From contig DFGC01000019.1 of the NCBI GenBank assembly GCA_002371155.1, forward strand, positions 40,170-72,639: 32,470 bases of DNA, in the 5' to 3' direction. This stretch comes from Alphaproteobacteria bacterium UBA3760. Lineage in GTDB: Bacteria; Pseudomonadota; Alphaproteobacteria; Rs-D84. A program made the translations under genes and the position numbers. Positions 20,800 through 28,657 of the stretch are shown here, piece by piece (the stretch's first letter is position 1; the number at the start of each line of letters is the position of its first letter). The notes below the pieces were generated by a model, which saw only the letters and a list, made by a program, of their open reading frames with translations, searched no databases and was not told where the DNA came from.

Positions 20800-21291
20800 T
20801 TATTTTTGCGATTTTAATTCTGTGCATTGTTCGTCCAAATGGTTGTATAAATCGTCTGCGCGTTTGGCATAACATTGATATGCAATCGCCGCAGGTATTG
20901 CCGCAATCAGACCTAATGCGGTTGTTCCCAATGCGGTTGCCAATCCCGGGGCGATAACACCGATGCTGACCGATTGGTTCACACCGATTGATGCAAACGA
21001 ATCCATAACCCCCCAAACCGTTCCAAACAATCCGATAAACGGCGAAACATATGAAACCATGGATAAAAACCATAAATTTTTATCAAATGGACGAATCAGT
21101 TTGTCGACGATTGTATTCAGATTGTCGCCAGGTTTTATTTTTACCGGGTTTTTACGCACCATGCGCCATACGCGATATTTTTCAATAATAACCGCCCAAG
21201 ACAATACGCTCAATACAACCAAAACCAACGATACGAACAATGTCATCACATCACCCGTGAATAAATTTAATAATGAAAAATTATTAGCCAT
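20800..21291 (-). CDS. tolQ: TolQ-like motor subunit, shortened
   Basis: 163 residues with three predicted helices: TM1 16-36, TM2 79-97 and TM3 115-138. TM2 carries SPFIGLFGTVWGVMDSF. TM3 carries APGLATALGTTALGLIAAIPA, with the Thr/Ala/Gly pattern that lines the TolQ/ExbB pore. AAAGGAT precedes the ATG. TolQ is usually about 220-230 residues; here the cytoplasmic loop between TM1 and TM2 is only about 42 residues, roughly half the usual size or less. The frame and all core motifs are intact, so this is a compact form rather than a broken gene. It forms the Tol motor with TolR and TolA. ExbB is less likely given ybgC upstream. Confidence 0.9.
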   Translation of the reverse strand: MANNFSLLNLFTGDVMTLFVSLVLVVLSVLSWAVIIEKYRVWRMVRKNPVKIKPGDNLNTIVDKLIRPFDKNLWFLSMVSYVSPFIGLFGTVWGVMDSFASIGVNQSVSIGVIAPGLATALGTTALGLIAAIPAAIAYQCYAKRADDLYNHLDEQCTELKSQK

Positions 21292-21313
21292 TTTTTTATC
21301 CTTTTGTTTATAA

Positions 21314-21688
21314 CTATTTCATAATTTGGATTATTGAATCGGGTATTTGTTTGGGGCGCAAATCCGACCCTAAATACGCGATTTTTATATGCATAACCGC
21401 ACAAACAACACCGTCATGCAAAAATCTTTGTTCGATTTTCACAGATGCCATCCCAATTTCGGTTGCCTTTGTTTCAATAATTATCTCGTCTGCAACCTTT
21501 AACGGGGTGTTGTATTTGATGTCCAATTCGCGAACAACAAATCCCAAATCGCCATCAGGGATTTTCATCCCTCGCGACCAATTCATACGCGCCCGTTCAG
21601 CCATTTCAATGTATCGCGCATGATACGCAATGCCACCAGCATCGGTGTCCGCATATGCCACCGTAAAAGGAAACCTGTGTGTATTCAT
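21314..21688 (-). CDS. ybgC: YbgC-like acyl-CoA thioesterase (hotdog fold)
   Basis: 124 residues. The start at 21688 is chosen because AAAGGAT precedes it at good spacing; an upstream ATG at 21706 has none. The N-terminus carries the YbgC/4HBT signature Y12-x-DTD-AGG-x-A-Y-H-x-R-Y-x-E-x-x-x-x-RAR, which includes the catalytic Asp region. The family hydrolyses acyl-CoA thioesters and is nearly always the first gene of the tol-pal operon, linked to phospholipid metabolism. It lies 22 bases before tolQ. The length is typical. Confidence 0.9.
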   Translation of the reverse strand: MNTHRFPFTVAYADTDAGGIAYHARYIEMAERARMNWSRGMKIPDGDLGFVVRELDIKYNTPLKVADEIIIETKATEIGMASVKIEQRFLHDGVVCAVMHIKIAYLGSDLRPKQIPDSIIQIMK

Positions 21689-21749
21689 AAATAATCCTTT
21701 GTTCAATCAAATTTTTTCGGGTGTTTCAATGTATTATCGTAAAAACATA

Positions 21750-21779
21750 ATAATAAACATTATTTTTGCGCACCGGCAA
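21750..21779 (-). promoter_or_regulatory. possible promoter before ybgC-tol
   Basis: On the minus strand, TTGCCG (21774-21779) and TATTAT (21750-21755) are separated by 18 bases. They sit in the 113-base gap between the SPOR gene and ybgC. The gap is the largest within the ruvB-tol block, so an internal promoter is plausible. No terminator hairpin is visible in it. Confidence 0.3.
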
Positions 21780-21801
21780 AAATCGATGTTTTTATATGCG
21801 T

Positions 21802-22158
21802 TTATTCGATAATAATTGTGTCCGAATAATCCTCCATTAGTGTGTGTCGAACCGATGCGGCACGTCCGCGTGTCCGGTATGGTCCGACCATAATTATATA
21901 CCTGCCGTTTTTCTGTTTTACCGCATATGCATTTCCCAAATGCGACATCTTTTTTGCTGCGTCCGATGCGTCATTTTGCATGCCAAACGACCCAACACGA
22001 ACATAATAATTCCCAGAATCTGTTGGCGATACCATCTGGGGCGGTGCAACGATATTGGTTTGTGTTGTGTTGTTATAAGAATCCCCGGTTGGCACCGCAT
22101 TATTGCATGCCACCAATACAATTCCAACAAAACAAACAATCAAAATATTGCGTATCAT
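21802..22158 (-). CDS. SPOR-domain lipoprotein
   Basis: 118 residues. A lipoprotein signal ends in LVAC with Cys18 as the lipidated residue. A short Asn/Thr/Pro-rich spacer reaches about residue 48. The C-terminal SPOR domain (about 49-118) has YYVRVGSFGMQNDASDAAKKM, then RYIIMVGPYRTRGRAASVR. SPOR domains bind glycan strands stripped of stem peptides at division septa, so a role at the division site is likely. That fits the Tol genes downstream, which act in outer-membrane constriction. The start codon overlaps the ruvB stop (ATGA), so the two are translationally coupled. Confidence 0.85.
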   Translation of the reverse strand: MIRNILIVCFVGIVLVACNNAVPTGDSYNNTTQTNIVAPPQMVSPTDSGNYYVRVGSFGMQNDASDAAKKMSHLGNAYAVKQKNGRYIIMVGPYRTRGRAASVRHTLMEDYSDTIIIE

Positions 22159-23144
22159 TTTTCCAATCCCAAATGTTTATACCCCATATCGGTCACGATT
22201 CGACCGCGTGGGGTGCGTTGAATAAAGCCCAACTGCATTAAATAAGGCTCAATAACATCCTCTATTGTGTCCGCAGGTTCCGACAAAGCCGCCGCCAAAT
22301 TGTCAATTCCGACCGGTCCGCCGGCATAATGATTTATAATCGTCATCATATAATCACGGTCAACCGCATCCAACCCAGACCCGTCGATATGTAATTGGAA
22401 TAGGGTGGTTTTTATCGTGTCTGCGGTGATTTTACCGACACTCATTGCCGCGGCAAAATCGCGTGCGCGCTTTAATAATCGGTTTGCAATACGCGGTGTT
22501 CCGCGGGCACTGTGCGCCAACATCATTGCGCCTGCCTCGTCAATCGGCGTCCCCAGTATATTCGCGCTGCGCATAATGATTTTTGCTAAATCTGCCGGTG
22601 GATAGAACGATAAACGCAAATCAATACCAAACCTTTCGCGTAATGGATTTGATAACAGACCCGTTCGCGTTGTTGCCCCAACCAAAGTAAATGGTGGCAA
22701 ATCAATTCGAACGCTTTTTGCAGACGGTCCTTCGCCCAGCATTATATCCAATTTGAAATCTTCCATCGCGGAATACAAAACCTCTTCGATTGCAGTTGGT
22801 AATCTGTGAATTTCATCGATAAACAGCACATCCATCGGTTCCAACGCGGTTAAAATCGCCGCCAAATCGCCTTGTTTAGTCAGCATCGGTGCCGCCGTCG
22901 CGCGAAAATTTGTTCCTAATTCATTTGCAATAATGTGTGCCAGTGTTGTTTTCCCTAAGCCCGGCGGGCCGTATAACAACACGTGATCCATGGCTTCGCC
23001 CCGGGATTTTGCGCCGGCAATAAATACAGATAAATTTTGCTTTAACGATTCGTGACCGATAAAATCCCCCAGTGCCTTGGGACGAATCGATGTCGCCAAT
23101 TCATCAGGGATATTCGGGTCCAAAAATCGGTTATTTGTGTCCAT
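22155..23144 (-). CDS. ruvB: Holliday junction branch-migration helicase RuvB
   Basis: 329 residues, the normal length. Walker A GPPGLGKTT at 59-67, Walker B VLFIDE at 106-111, a sensor region VGATTRTG at about 155-162 and the arginine-finger segment NPLRERFG at 166-173 are all intact. The C-terminal winged-helix domain ends with the family pattern EPYLMQLGFIQRTPRGR. RuvB is the hexameric ATPase that drives branch migration with RuvA. AAGGTGGAT precedes the ATG. ruvA and ruvC, usually adjacent, are not in this window; the upstream neighbour, nine bases away, is the hydrolase-like gene. Confidence 0.97.
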   Translation of the reverse strand: MDTNNRFLDPNIPDELATSIRPKALGDFIGHESLKQNLSVFIAGAKSRGEAMDHVLLYGPPGLGKTTLAHIIANELGTNFRATAAPMLTKQGDLAAILTALEPMDVLFIDEIHRLPTAIEEVLYSAMEDFKLDIMLGEGPSAKSVRIDLPPFTLVGATTRTGLLSNPLRERFGIDLRLSFYPPADLAKIIMRSANILGTPIDEAGAMMLAHSARGTPRIANRLLKRARDFAAAMSVGKITADTIKTTLFQLHIDGSGLDAVDRDYMMTIINHYAGGPVGIDNLAAALSEPADTIEDVIEPYLMQLGFIQRTPRGRIVTDMGYKHLGLEK

Positions 23145-23153
23145 TTATCCACC

Positions 23154-23813
23154 TTATAACAATTTAGTGTCCGTATCCTCGCGTCCGACATATGCCTTGA
23201 AATCGTTATACATTTGGCGTAAATCCGCAGGTGTCGAATAAGATGCATCCGCGTTTTTAACATAAATTGTTTCCAAATCGATTTCGGCTTGTTTTTTCAA
23301 GATATGCGTCAAATGATTTCCAAAAGATTTTGCATCTTCGCCCTCGGCTGCGCCTTGCAACAGCAATCCGCGATTGGGGCGGGGCGATAAAAATTGAAAA
23401 TCAGACATGTTTGGATCGGGCGACACCAAAACGAACCCGGAAACCTCGGGTCGGCGCATCATTGCCTGTAAAACATACCATGCACCCATTTGATTCCCAG
23501 CCAACCAAATTCTGTCGCTGTCCTCGTTTTTATTCTGAATCCAATCAATAACCGTTGCTATATCCAGCATGTTTTCCGCCGCCGTTCCAATTGCACCCTC
23601 GGAATCGTTCACGCCGCGATAATTAAATCGCACAACAGAAAACCCAATATCCATAAATGCGCGAAACATCGCGTATGACACACGGTCATTCATATGACAT
23701 TTTTGACGCGGATTTCCCGACAATACAACCGCAACTGGCGCACCCGGTGTATCAGATTTATGATATACTGCGTGCAATTTTCCGCCATCTCCTGTAATAA
23801 TAACATCAACCAT
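23154..23813 (-). CDS. alpha/beta-hydrolase-fold protein with degenerate active site
   Basis: 219 residues. The overall pattern matches a conserved proteobacterial alpha/beta-hydrolase family: APVAVVLSGNP, a long FRAFMDIGFSVVRFNYRGVNDSEG stretch (about 50-73), ATVIDWIQ, WLAGNQMGAWYVLQAMMRRPEVSGFVLVSP. In its relatives the nucleophile elbow reads G-x-S-x-G; here it is GNQMG (106-110) with Gln108 in place of Ser. The usual HFF region near the end reads NADASYS, so the catalytic His also appears lost. It is therefore probably non-catalytic, or works by another mechanism. AAGGA lies seven bases before the ATG. It is the first gene of the minus-strand run and is nine bases from ruvB. Confidence 0.75.
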   Translation of the reverse strand: MVDVIITGDGGKLHAVYHKSDTPGAPVAVVLSGNPRQKCHMNDRVSYAMFRAFMDIGFSVVRFNYRGVNDSEGAIGTAAENMLDIATVIDWIQNKNEDSDRIWLAGNQMGAWYVLQAMMRRPEVSGFVLVSPDPNMSDFQFLSPRPNRGLLLQGAAEGEDAKSFGNHLTHILKKQAEIDLETIYVKNADASYSTPADLRQMYNDFKAYVGREDTDTKLL

Positions 23814-23857
23814 TTTAACATCCTTGCCTTGAAATAAAAAAAATCATCTCGGAAACA

Positions 23858-23887
23858 GTTATAATACAAATCGAATTTATTTTTCAA
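23858..23887 (-). promoter_or_regulatory. candidate promoter for the hydrolase-ruvB operon
   Basis: On the minus strand, TTGAAA (23882-23887) and TATAAC (23858-23863) are 18 bases apart, upstream of the 23813 start. The -35 lies only 16 bases from the -35 of the divergent plus-strand promoter, so one regulator bound here could affect both. Confidence 0.5.
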
Positions 23888-23903
23888 TAAAAATATTTTT
23901 GCT

Positions 23904-23933
23904 TTGACATAGTATGCAAAAAAAGTCTAAACT
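23904..23933 (+). promoter_or_regulatory. candidate promoter for the secreted protein / two-component operon
   Basis: A perfect TTGACA (23904-23909) and TAAACT (23928-23933) are 18 bases apart. TATAAC at 23933-23938 is a better -10 by sequence but at poor spacing. An AAGGGA ribosome binding site follows at about 23948-23953. Confidence 0.5.
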
Positions 23934-23959
23934 ATAACCAAAGGAACAAGGGAAATAAC

Positions 23960-24877
23960 ATGTATAAATTAAAGTTTATGACCGTTTTTGGGCTGATTTT
24001 TGCACAATCTGCGATGGCGGATATGGTTGTCCAAGATTTTCAAACGATTTACACTGAACGTCCTGTGGCGTCGTATTATGCATATCCGAATGATCCAAAC
24101 TTTATCCCAGAAACTGAATTTATGCACCAAGATTATGATTTCAATTATGACCAGCATATGACCGATGTCCGTGATGTCGAGGCATGCACACACCCCGGGG
24201 TTGGGTTTGGTTTTCGTCCAATGGTTATTTGTCGAAACTTTAATTGCACACGATTAAACGACCGTATAACACGCAATTTCTTGTTTAACAGCCTTAGTAA
24301 TATATTCATGATGAATGGTTATTCGCGTATGTATATATGCGAAGCCGACCCGTTTTCGCGTGATTGTTTGCAATCTGGAATTTCGTTCCCTGTGCGCAGT
24401 GGTATTGCAAACGCAATGGTCAAAATCCCTAAGGCTTCTATTTCCCAGGTCAGTTTATCAACCGGATTGTCGCGCGCGTCGGTTGGTATGACATATACAT
24501 TATTGGTAAACGGTATCGACCGACCGTGTGAACAAACCGTTATGGATATTGTAATTCCGGTAAATTCCCAGGCCACATTGTCGAATCGTGAATTTTCGTG
24601 CAATCTGACCAGTGACGGCACCAGCAGTATTTCAATCCTTATCAATCTGGATTATATTGATTTAGATTATGGTATTTTGGGTGGTTATTATTCTATCGGA
24701 ACCCAGGGTTCGACATCCGGTGGGGGAACTGGATATGCGTTATTCAAAACCCAGTATTCTAATCGTGGAATCAATGCGGCAACATGCCGTTCGGCATCAT
24801 CGGACAATGAATGTGTGGATGATTCAATGGATTTAACAATTCAACCGGGCGAATACGCGGTTGAGCCAATGCGTTAA
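23960..24877 (+). CDS. secreted Cys-containing protein of unknown function
   Basis: 305 residues. The N-terminus is a clear Sec signal peptide (basic YKLK, hydrophobic core, AMA/D cleavage after residue 20 or 21). The mature part has an aromatic, acidic N-terminal stretch rich in Tyr/Asp/Pro (about 25-70). A middle region follows with CRNFNC and C-x(8)-C pairs, then a beta-rich half with many Ser/Thr and a Gly-rich turn near STSGGGTG. I count nine cysteines in the mature protein. I recognise no family. AAGGGA precedes the ATG. The stop lies four bases before the response-regulator gene, so it is almost certainly co-transcribed with the two-component system. It could be an accessory or sensed component, but that is only inferred. 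Confidence 0.8.
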   Translation: MYKLKFMTVFGLIFAQSAMADMVVQDFQTIYTERPVASYYAYPNDPNFIPETEFMHQDYDFNYDQHMTDVRDVEACTHPGVGFGFRPMVICRNFNCTRLNDRITRNFLFNSLSNIFMMNGYSRMYICEADPFSRDCLQSGISFPVRSGIANAMVKIPKASISQVSLSTGLSRASVGMTYTLLVNGIDRPCEQTVMDIVIPVNSQATLSNREFSCNLTSDGTSSISILINLDYIDLDYGILGGYYSIGTQGSTSGGGTGYALFKTQYSNRGINAATCRSASSDNECVDDSMDLTIQPGEYAVEPMR

Positions 24878-24881
24878 AGTT

Positions 24882-25541
24882 ATGAATAGAGCAATTCTTG
24901 TTATTGATGATGATGATGTTTTAAGAAATGGTCTAAAAAACGGACTGACCCAGCATGGCTTTTCTGTGTTGACGGCCGGATCGGCGGATACGGCATCGGA
25001 AATTCTGGATAAAATTTCTGTGGATGCAATCGTGTTGGACCGTATGATGCCGGGTATGGACGGGCTGGGTTTCTTGAAAAAACTGCGTAATTCTGGAAAT
25101 ATGACACCGATTATAATGTTGACGGCTATGTCGGGGCCAGAAAACGCAATTGATGGTCTGGCGAACGGTGCAAACGATTATTTGGCAAAACCGTTTCAGT
25201 TGCAAGAATTGGTTTTACGGTTGCAAAATATCATGAAACAAAATTCGAACAATGAACAAAATATGCCAAATGGGCTGATTTTTACAGATAATGAGTTTTT
25301 TATAAAGAAAAATTCGGCGGATATTGCACGTGTTTTGGCTCTGTCGGCAGAAGAAAAAAAATTATTACAAAATTTAACGCGTCCGGTTGGAAATGTTGTT
25401 GCGGCGTCCCCCATGGTTGCAAAACGCTTGCGAACCAAAATAAATAGTGTATTATCAGATATGGATATAATAACTGTTCGTGGGCGTGGATACAAAATCG
25501 TTCCGCAGCCATCGGACAAAAAAACGGTAAAACAGATATGA
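24882..25541 (+). CDS. OmpR-type response regulator, compact DNA-binding domain
   Basis: 219 residues. The ATG at 24882 gives a standard receiver start (NRAILVIDDDD); an upstream TTG at 24861 would overlap the previous gene. The receiver domain (1 to about 118) has the acidic pocket Asp9-Asp12, phospho-acceptor Asp53 in VLDRMMPGMDG, Thr81 and Lys103 in KPF. The C-terminal part (about 132-206) is a winged-helix effector ending ITVRGRGYKI, diagnostic of the OmpR/PhoB class. The segment between LSAEEKKLL and ITVRG is about 40 residues, some ten or more shorter than usual, and lacks the usual Trp and RSVDVHI motifs. The stop overlaps the kinase start (ATGA), so the two are coupled. Confidence 0.9.
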   Translation: MNRAILVIDDDDVLRNGLKNGLTQHGFSVLTAGSADTASEILDKISVDAIVLDRMMPGMDGLGFLKKLRNSGNMTPIIMLTAMSGPENAIDGLANGANDYLAKPFQLQELVLRLQNIMKQNSNNEQNMPNGLIFTDNEFFIKKNSADIARVLALSAEEKKLLQNLTRPVGNVVAASPMVAKRLRTKINSVLSDMDIITVRGRGYKIVPQPSDKKTVKQI

Positions 25542-26821
25542 GATTGATACCACGCAGTTTTTTGGCGCGCACTATTTTGATGGTGTTGGTGCCGTTGGTT
25601 ATAACCCAGGTCATAATTGCTGATTTTTTCTTTGGCAATCACTGGTCGCGTGTTCATAATACTTTGGCGCGCAGTTTTTCTGCGGAAATCACAACCATGA
25701 TGAATTTTATTGATTCTGGTAATTTGCCGGTTGCGCAATCAATGGCGCGCGATATTGGAATAAATGTATCGATAAACCCAAAATTAAACAGACCAGAAGA
25801 AAATGATAACAAATCTATGGTTGCGGGGCGTTTGGCAAAATATCTGGAAACACAGTTAAATCGTCCGGCAAATATTTATATTGACCGTGGCGAAAGATTG
25901 GTTTTTGTCGATGTTCCAACCCGGGATAATAAAATCGCAACATTTGGAACATCGCTTTATCGTATTTACTCAACCAGCAGCGAGGTTTTTGTTATATGGT
26001 TGATTGGTTCGATTTTGATTGTGTCTATATTGATTTCGCCATTTGTGATATTGCATTCGCGCAGTATTCGTCGTATATCTAATGCGGCAAATAGGTTTGG
26101 TCGTGGATTGGATGCACCCGGGTTCAAGCCTAGCGGTTCTTTGGAAATTCGTAATGCCGCGGCATCTATGATAAAAATGAAGGAACGTATTGATCGTTAT
26201 AATCGTACGCGCACAGATATGTTGAACGCGGTCAGTCATGATTTAAAATCGCCTTTGACCCGGATGCGTTTGGCAATTGAAACAGGCGATGCAACAGACA
26301 AGGCGTTGTTGCAAGATATTGACCGTATGACCGAAATGGTAAATGGTTATTTGGCATTTGCGCGTGGCGAAATGCCCGAGGTAGAGCAGGCAACCGAACT
26401 GCCGGCGACATTGACGCGTATCGCGCGTGATGCGGCGCCGGATAAAAAAATAGAATTGGATTTACCGGATACGCCGGTGCAATTTTATGCGCGTCCGATG
26501 GCGTTGACACGCGCATTTTCTAATATTATTGAAAATGCGGCACGATATGCAAACAAGAAAATAAAAATAACTGAACACGATACGGATGAAAGTATAGAGG
26601 TTATTATCGAAGATGACGGTCCGGGTATTCCTGATAATAAAAAACAGGATGCGTTGCGTCCGTTTGTGCGATTGGATGAATCGCGCAATGATAAAACCGG
26701 TGGCACGGGACTGGGGTTGTCTATTGCAAAAACGGCTATTGAAAACCATGGCGGGCAAATATTTCTAGAAGACAGTCCCATGGGTGGATTGCGTGTTCGC
26801 GTTGTTTTGCCAATAGAATAA
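25538..26821 (+). CDS. EnvZ-like sensor histidine kinase
   Basis: 427 residues. TM1 is about 11-32, a periplasmic loop spans about 33-148 and TM2 about 149-172. A HAMP linker follows to about 225. The HisKA dimerisation domain has AVSHDLKSPLTRMRL with phospho-acceptor His234. The ATPase domain shows an N-box near Asn329 (NIIENAARYA), a G1 box near Asp359 (DDGPGIPD) and a G2 box GGTGLGLSI. The N-terminal LIPRSFLARTILMVLVPL start matches the LPRSLFGR-type opening of alphaproteobacterial EnvZ/PetP-like kinases (from memory). It is the partner of the upstream response regulator through an ATGA overlap. All catalytic motifs are present. The signal sensed is unknown. Confidence 0.93.
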   Translation: MRLIPRSFLARTILMVLVPLVITQVIIADFFFGNHWSRVHNTLARSFSAEITTMMNFIDSGNLPVAQSMARDIGINVSINPKLNRPEENDNKSMVAGRLAKYLETQLNRPANIYIDRGERLVFVDVPTRDNKIATFGTSLYRIYSTSSEVFVIWLIGSILIVSILISPFVILHSRSIRRISNAANRFGRGLDAPGFKPSGSLEIRNAAASMIKMKERIDRYNRTRTDMLNAVSHDLKSPLTRMRLAIETGDATDKALLQDIDRMTEMVNGYLAFARGEMPEVEQATELPATLTRIARDAAPDKKIELDLPDTPVQFYARPMALTRAFSNIIENAARYANKKIKITEHDTDESIEVIIEDDGPGIPDNKKQDALRPFVRLDESRNDKTGGTGLGLSIAKTAIENHGGQIFLEDSPMGGLRVRVVLPIE

Positions 26822-26854
26822 TTATTTTTATTAAAAAACCAAGAGAAACACACA

Positions 26855-28564
26855 ATGAATTTGTATAAATATGTATCAGATGCCATAAACGAAAAACTGG
26901 GGTTTGTCGCAAATTTGGAAACGCCGCGTAATCGTGAATTTGGTGATTTTTCAACAAATGCTGCGATGGTGGGAGCGAAATTGGCGCACAAAAACCCGCG
27001 CGAATTGGCGGCGGAAATTTTACCAAAAATCCAAGAGTTAGATTTTGTTTCGTCTGCGGAAATTGCGGGACCTGGGTTTATAAATATAAAAATCAAAGAT
27101 GATTTTATATTGAAAAATGCGTCTGTGCCACAACCACAAAAGGCGACCGTGCCATTGGTTGTTGATATGGATTATGGTGCGTATAATGTTGCAAAATCGC
27201 TTCATATCGGGCATTTGCGAACATCTATTGTTGGCGATACTTTGAATAGAATCTTTCGCTTTATGGGGCATAAAACAATTTCGTATAATCATATGGGCGA
27301 TTGGGGACGTTCAATGGGGATGGTTATTGCGTGGATAAAAAGAATTCATCCAGATTGGCCGTTTTTTCAAGACGATTTTGATGCGGGTATGGATTTGTCA
27401 AAATATACATTTACGGCATCGGAATTAAACACATTTTATCCCCAGGCGTCTGCATTGGCGCGTCAAGATGAATCTTTTATGGAAGAGGCGCAAATTATAA
27501 CCGCAGGATTACAACGCGGGAACAAAGGGTATAATGCACTGTACAATATATTTATGCCAATATCGTTAAAATGTATGCATGACACGATTGAAAAATTAAA
27601 TATTTTGCCTTTTGATAATGACTTAGGCGAAAAACATGCAGCGCTTTATGTTGGTGAGGTGGAAAAAATTTTGCGCGCAAAAAATTTACTACAACAAAGC
27701 GACGGTGCCGAAATTATAAGTGTTAAAAAGGATACAGATACCGCACCTATGCCACCGATGATGTTTTATAACTCTCGTGGGGCAACAACATATGATGCAA
27801 CCGATATTGCGGCGGTATATTACAGAAAGTTAAACGATAACCCGAACAAAATAATATATCTTACTGATTCTCGGCAATCTTTGCATTTTGAGCAATTGTT
27901 CCGTGTCGCGGAACTTGCCGGCCTTTTTGATGTAAAAAACCTCGAGCATATTGGGTACGGAACAATCAACGGCGCCGACGGTAAGCCGTTCAAAACGCGC
28001 AGCGGAAACGCCGCGGATTTGGATGATATAATCCAGGTTGCAATCGATGCGGTGCGGTCGCGTGTCGCATCAAACAACAAACAACTGGATAATGACACAA
28101 TAAACAATATTGCAATCGCTGCATTAAAATTTAACGATTTGATGCATGATTTGCGTTCTGATTATATATTTGACCCTGAATCCGTCACTAGTTTCGAGGG
28201 TCGGACCGGGCCATATGTATTATATACTGCGGTTCGTTTGAATTCTGTGTTAAACCGTTCAACGATTACGCCACAATTAAATAATATTGAAATAAGTGTA
28301 GATGAGCGCAATCTGCTGATGGCAATTATGGATTTTGATAAAATGATTCAATCGGCGTATGAAAATAGGGCGACCGATATGATTGCAAATTATGCCTATA
28401 ATTTGTGTCAGTTGATAAATGCGTTTTATCACACTTGTCCAATACTGCGTGATGATATAGATATTAAAACACAACAAAATCGGCTATATATAACAAAACT
28501 TGCGCGCGATACATTGGTGGTTGCGACTGATTTAATGGGGTTAAAAATCCCGGCAAAAATGTAA
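26855..28564 (+). CDS. argS: arginyl-tRNA synthetase
   Basis: 569 residues, the normal length. An N-terminal ArgRS additional domain (1 to about 85) with FGDFSTNAAM leads into the catalytic domain. HIGH is at 117-120, inside the class I ArgRS context YGAYNVAKSLHIGHLR. The KMSK-equivalent loop reads KTRSG at 380-384, as in many ArgRS enzymes. The C-terminal DALR anticodon-binding domain starts near EGRTGPYVLY and ends at MGLKIPAKM. It charges tRNA-Arg in the cytoplasm. It lies 33 bases after the kinase with only a weak AAGAGA site and no terminator between, so it probably shares the transcript. A terminator follows directly. Confidence 0.97.
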   Translation: MNLYKYVSDAINEKLGFVANLETPRNREFGDFSTNAAMVGAKLAHKNPRELAAEILPKIQELDFVSSAEIAGPGFINIKIKDDFILKNASVPQPQKATVPLVVDMDYGAYNVAKSLHIGHLRTSIVGDTLNRIFRFMGHKTISYNHMGDWGRSMGMVIAWIKRIHPDWPFFQDDFDAGMDLSKYTFTASELNTFYPQASALARQDESFMEEAQIITAGLQRGNKGYNALYNIFMPISLKCMHDTIEKLNILPFDNDLGEKHAALYVGEVEKILRAKNLLQQSDGAEIISVKKDTDTAPMPPMMFYNSRGATTYDATDIAAVYYRKLNDNPNKIIYLTDSRQSLHFEQLFRVAELAGLFDVKNLEHIGYGTINGADGKPFKTRSGNAADLDDIIQVAIDAVRSRVASNNKQLDNDTINNIAIAALKFNDLMHDLRSDYIFDPESVTSFEGRTGPYVLYTAVRLNSVLNRSTITPQLNNIEISVDERNLLMAIMDFDKMIQSAYENRATDMIANYAYNLCQLINAFYHTCPILRDDIDIKTQQNRLYITKLARDTLVVATDLMGLKIPAKM

Positions 28565-28580
28565 ATAAAAAAGCCGGTAA

Positions 28581-28607
28581 AAAATCGCCCAATCGGCGAT
28601 TTTTTTA
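28581..28607. terminator. bidirectional intrinsic terminator between argS and corA
   Basis: AAAATCGCC (28581-28589), loop CAATC, GGCGATTTT (28595-28603), then more T on the plus strand. A-rich DNA before the stem provides a T-tract on the minus strand as well. It sits between the convergent argS and corA genes and can stop both. Confidence 0.85.
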
Positions 28608-28657
28608 TTTACAAAAATTAAAAATAAAACCAAAAATCAACAATGTTTTACGGTTTT

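Noticed and set aside
24861..24881. TTG start for the response regulator
   Set aside because: It would overlap the upstream gene and add seven residues before the standard receiver start; the ATG at 24882 fits better.
26485..27096. 203-codon minus-strand open frame across the kinase-argS junction
   Set aside because: Antisense to two well-supported genes; no domain recognisable.
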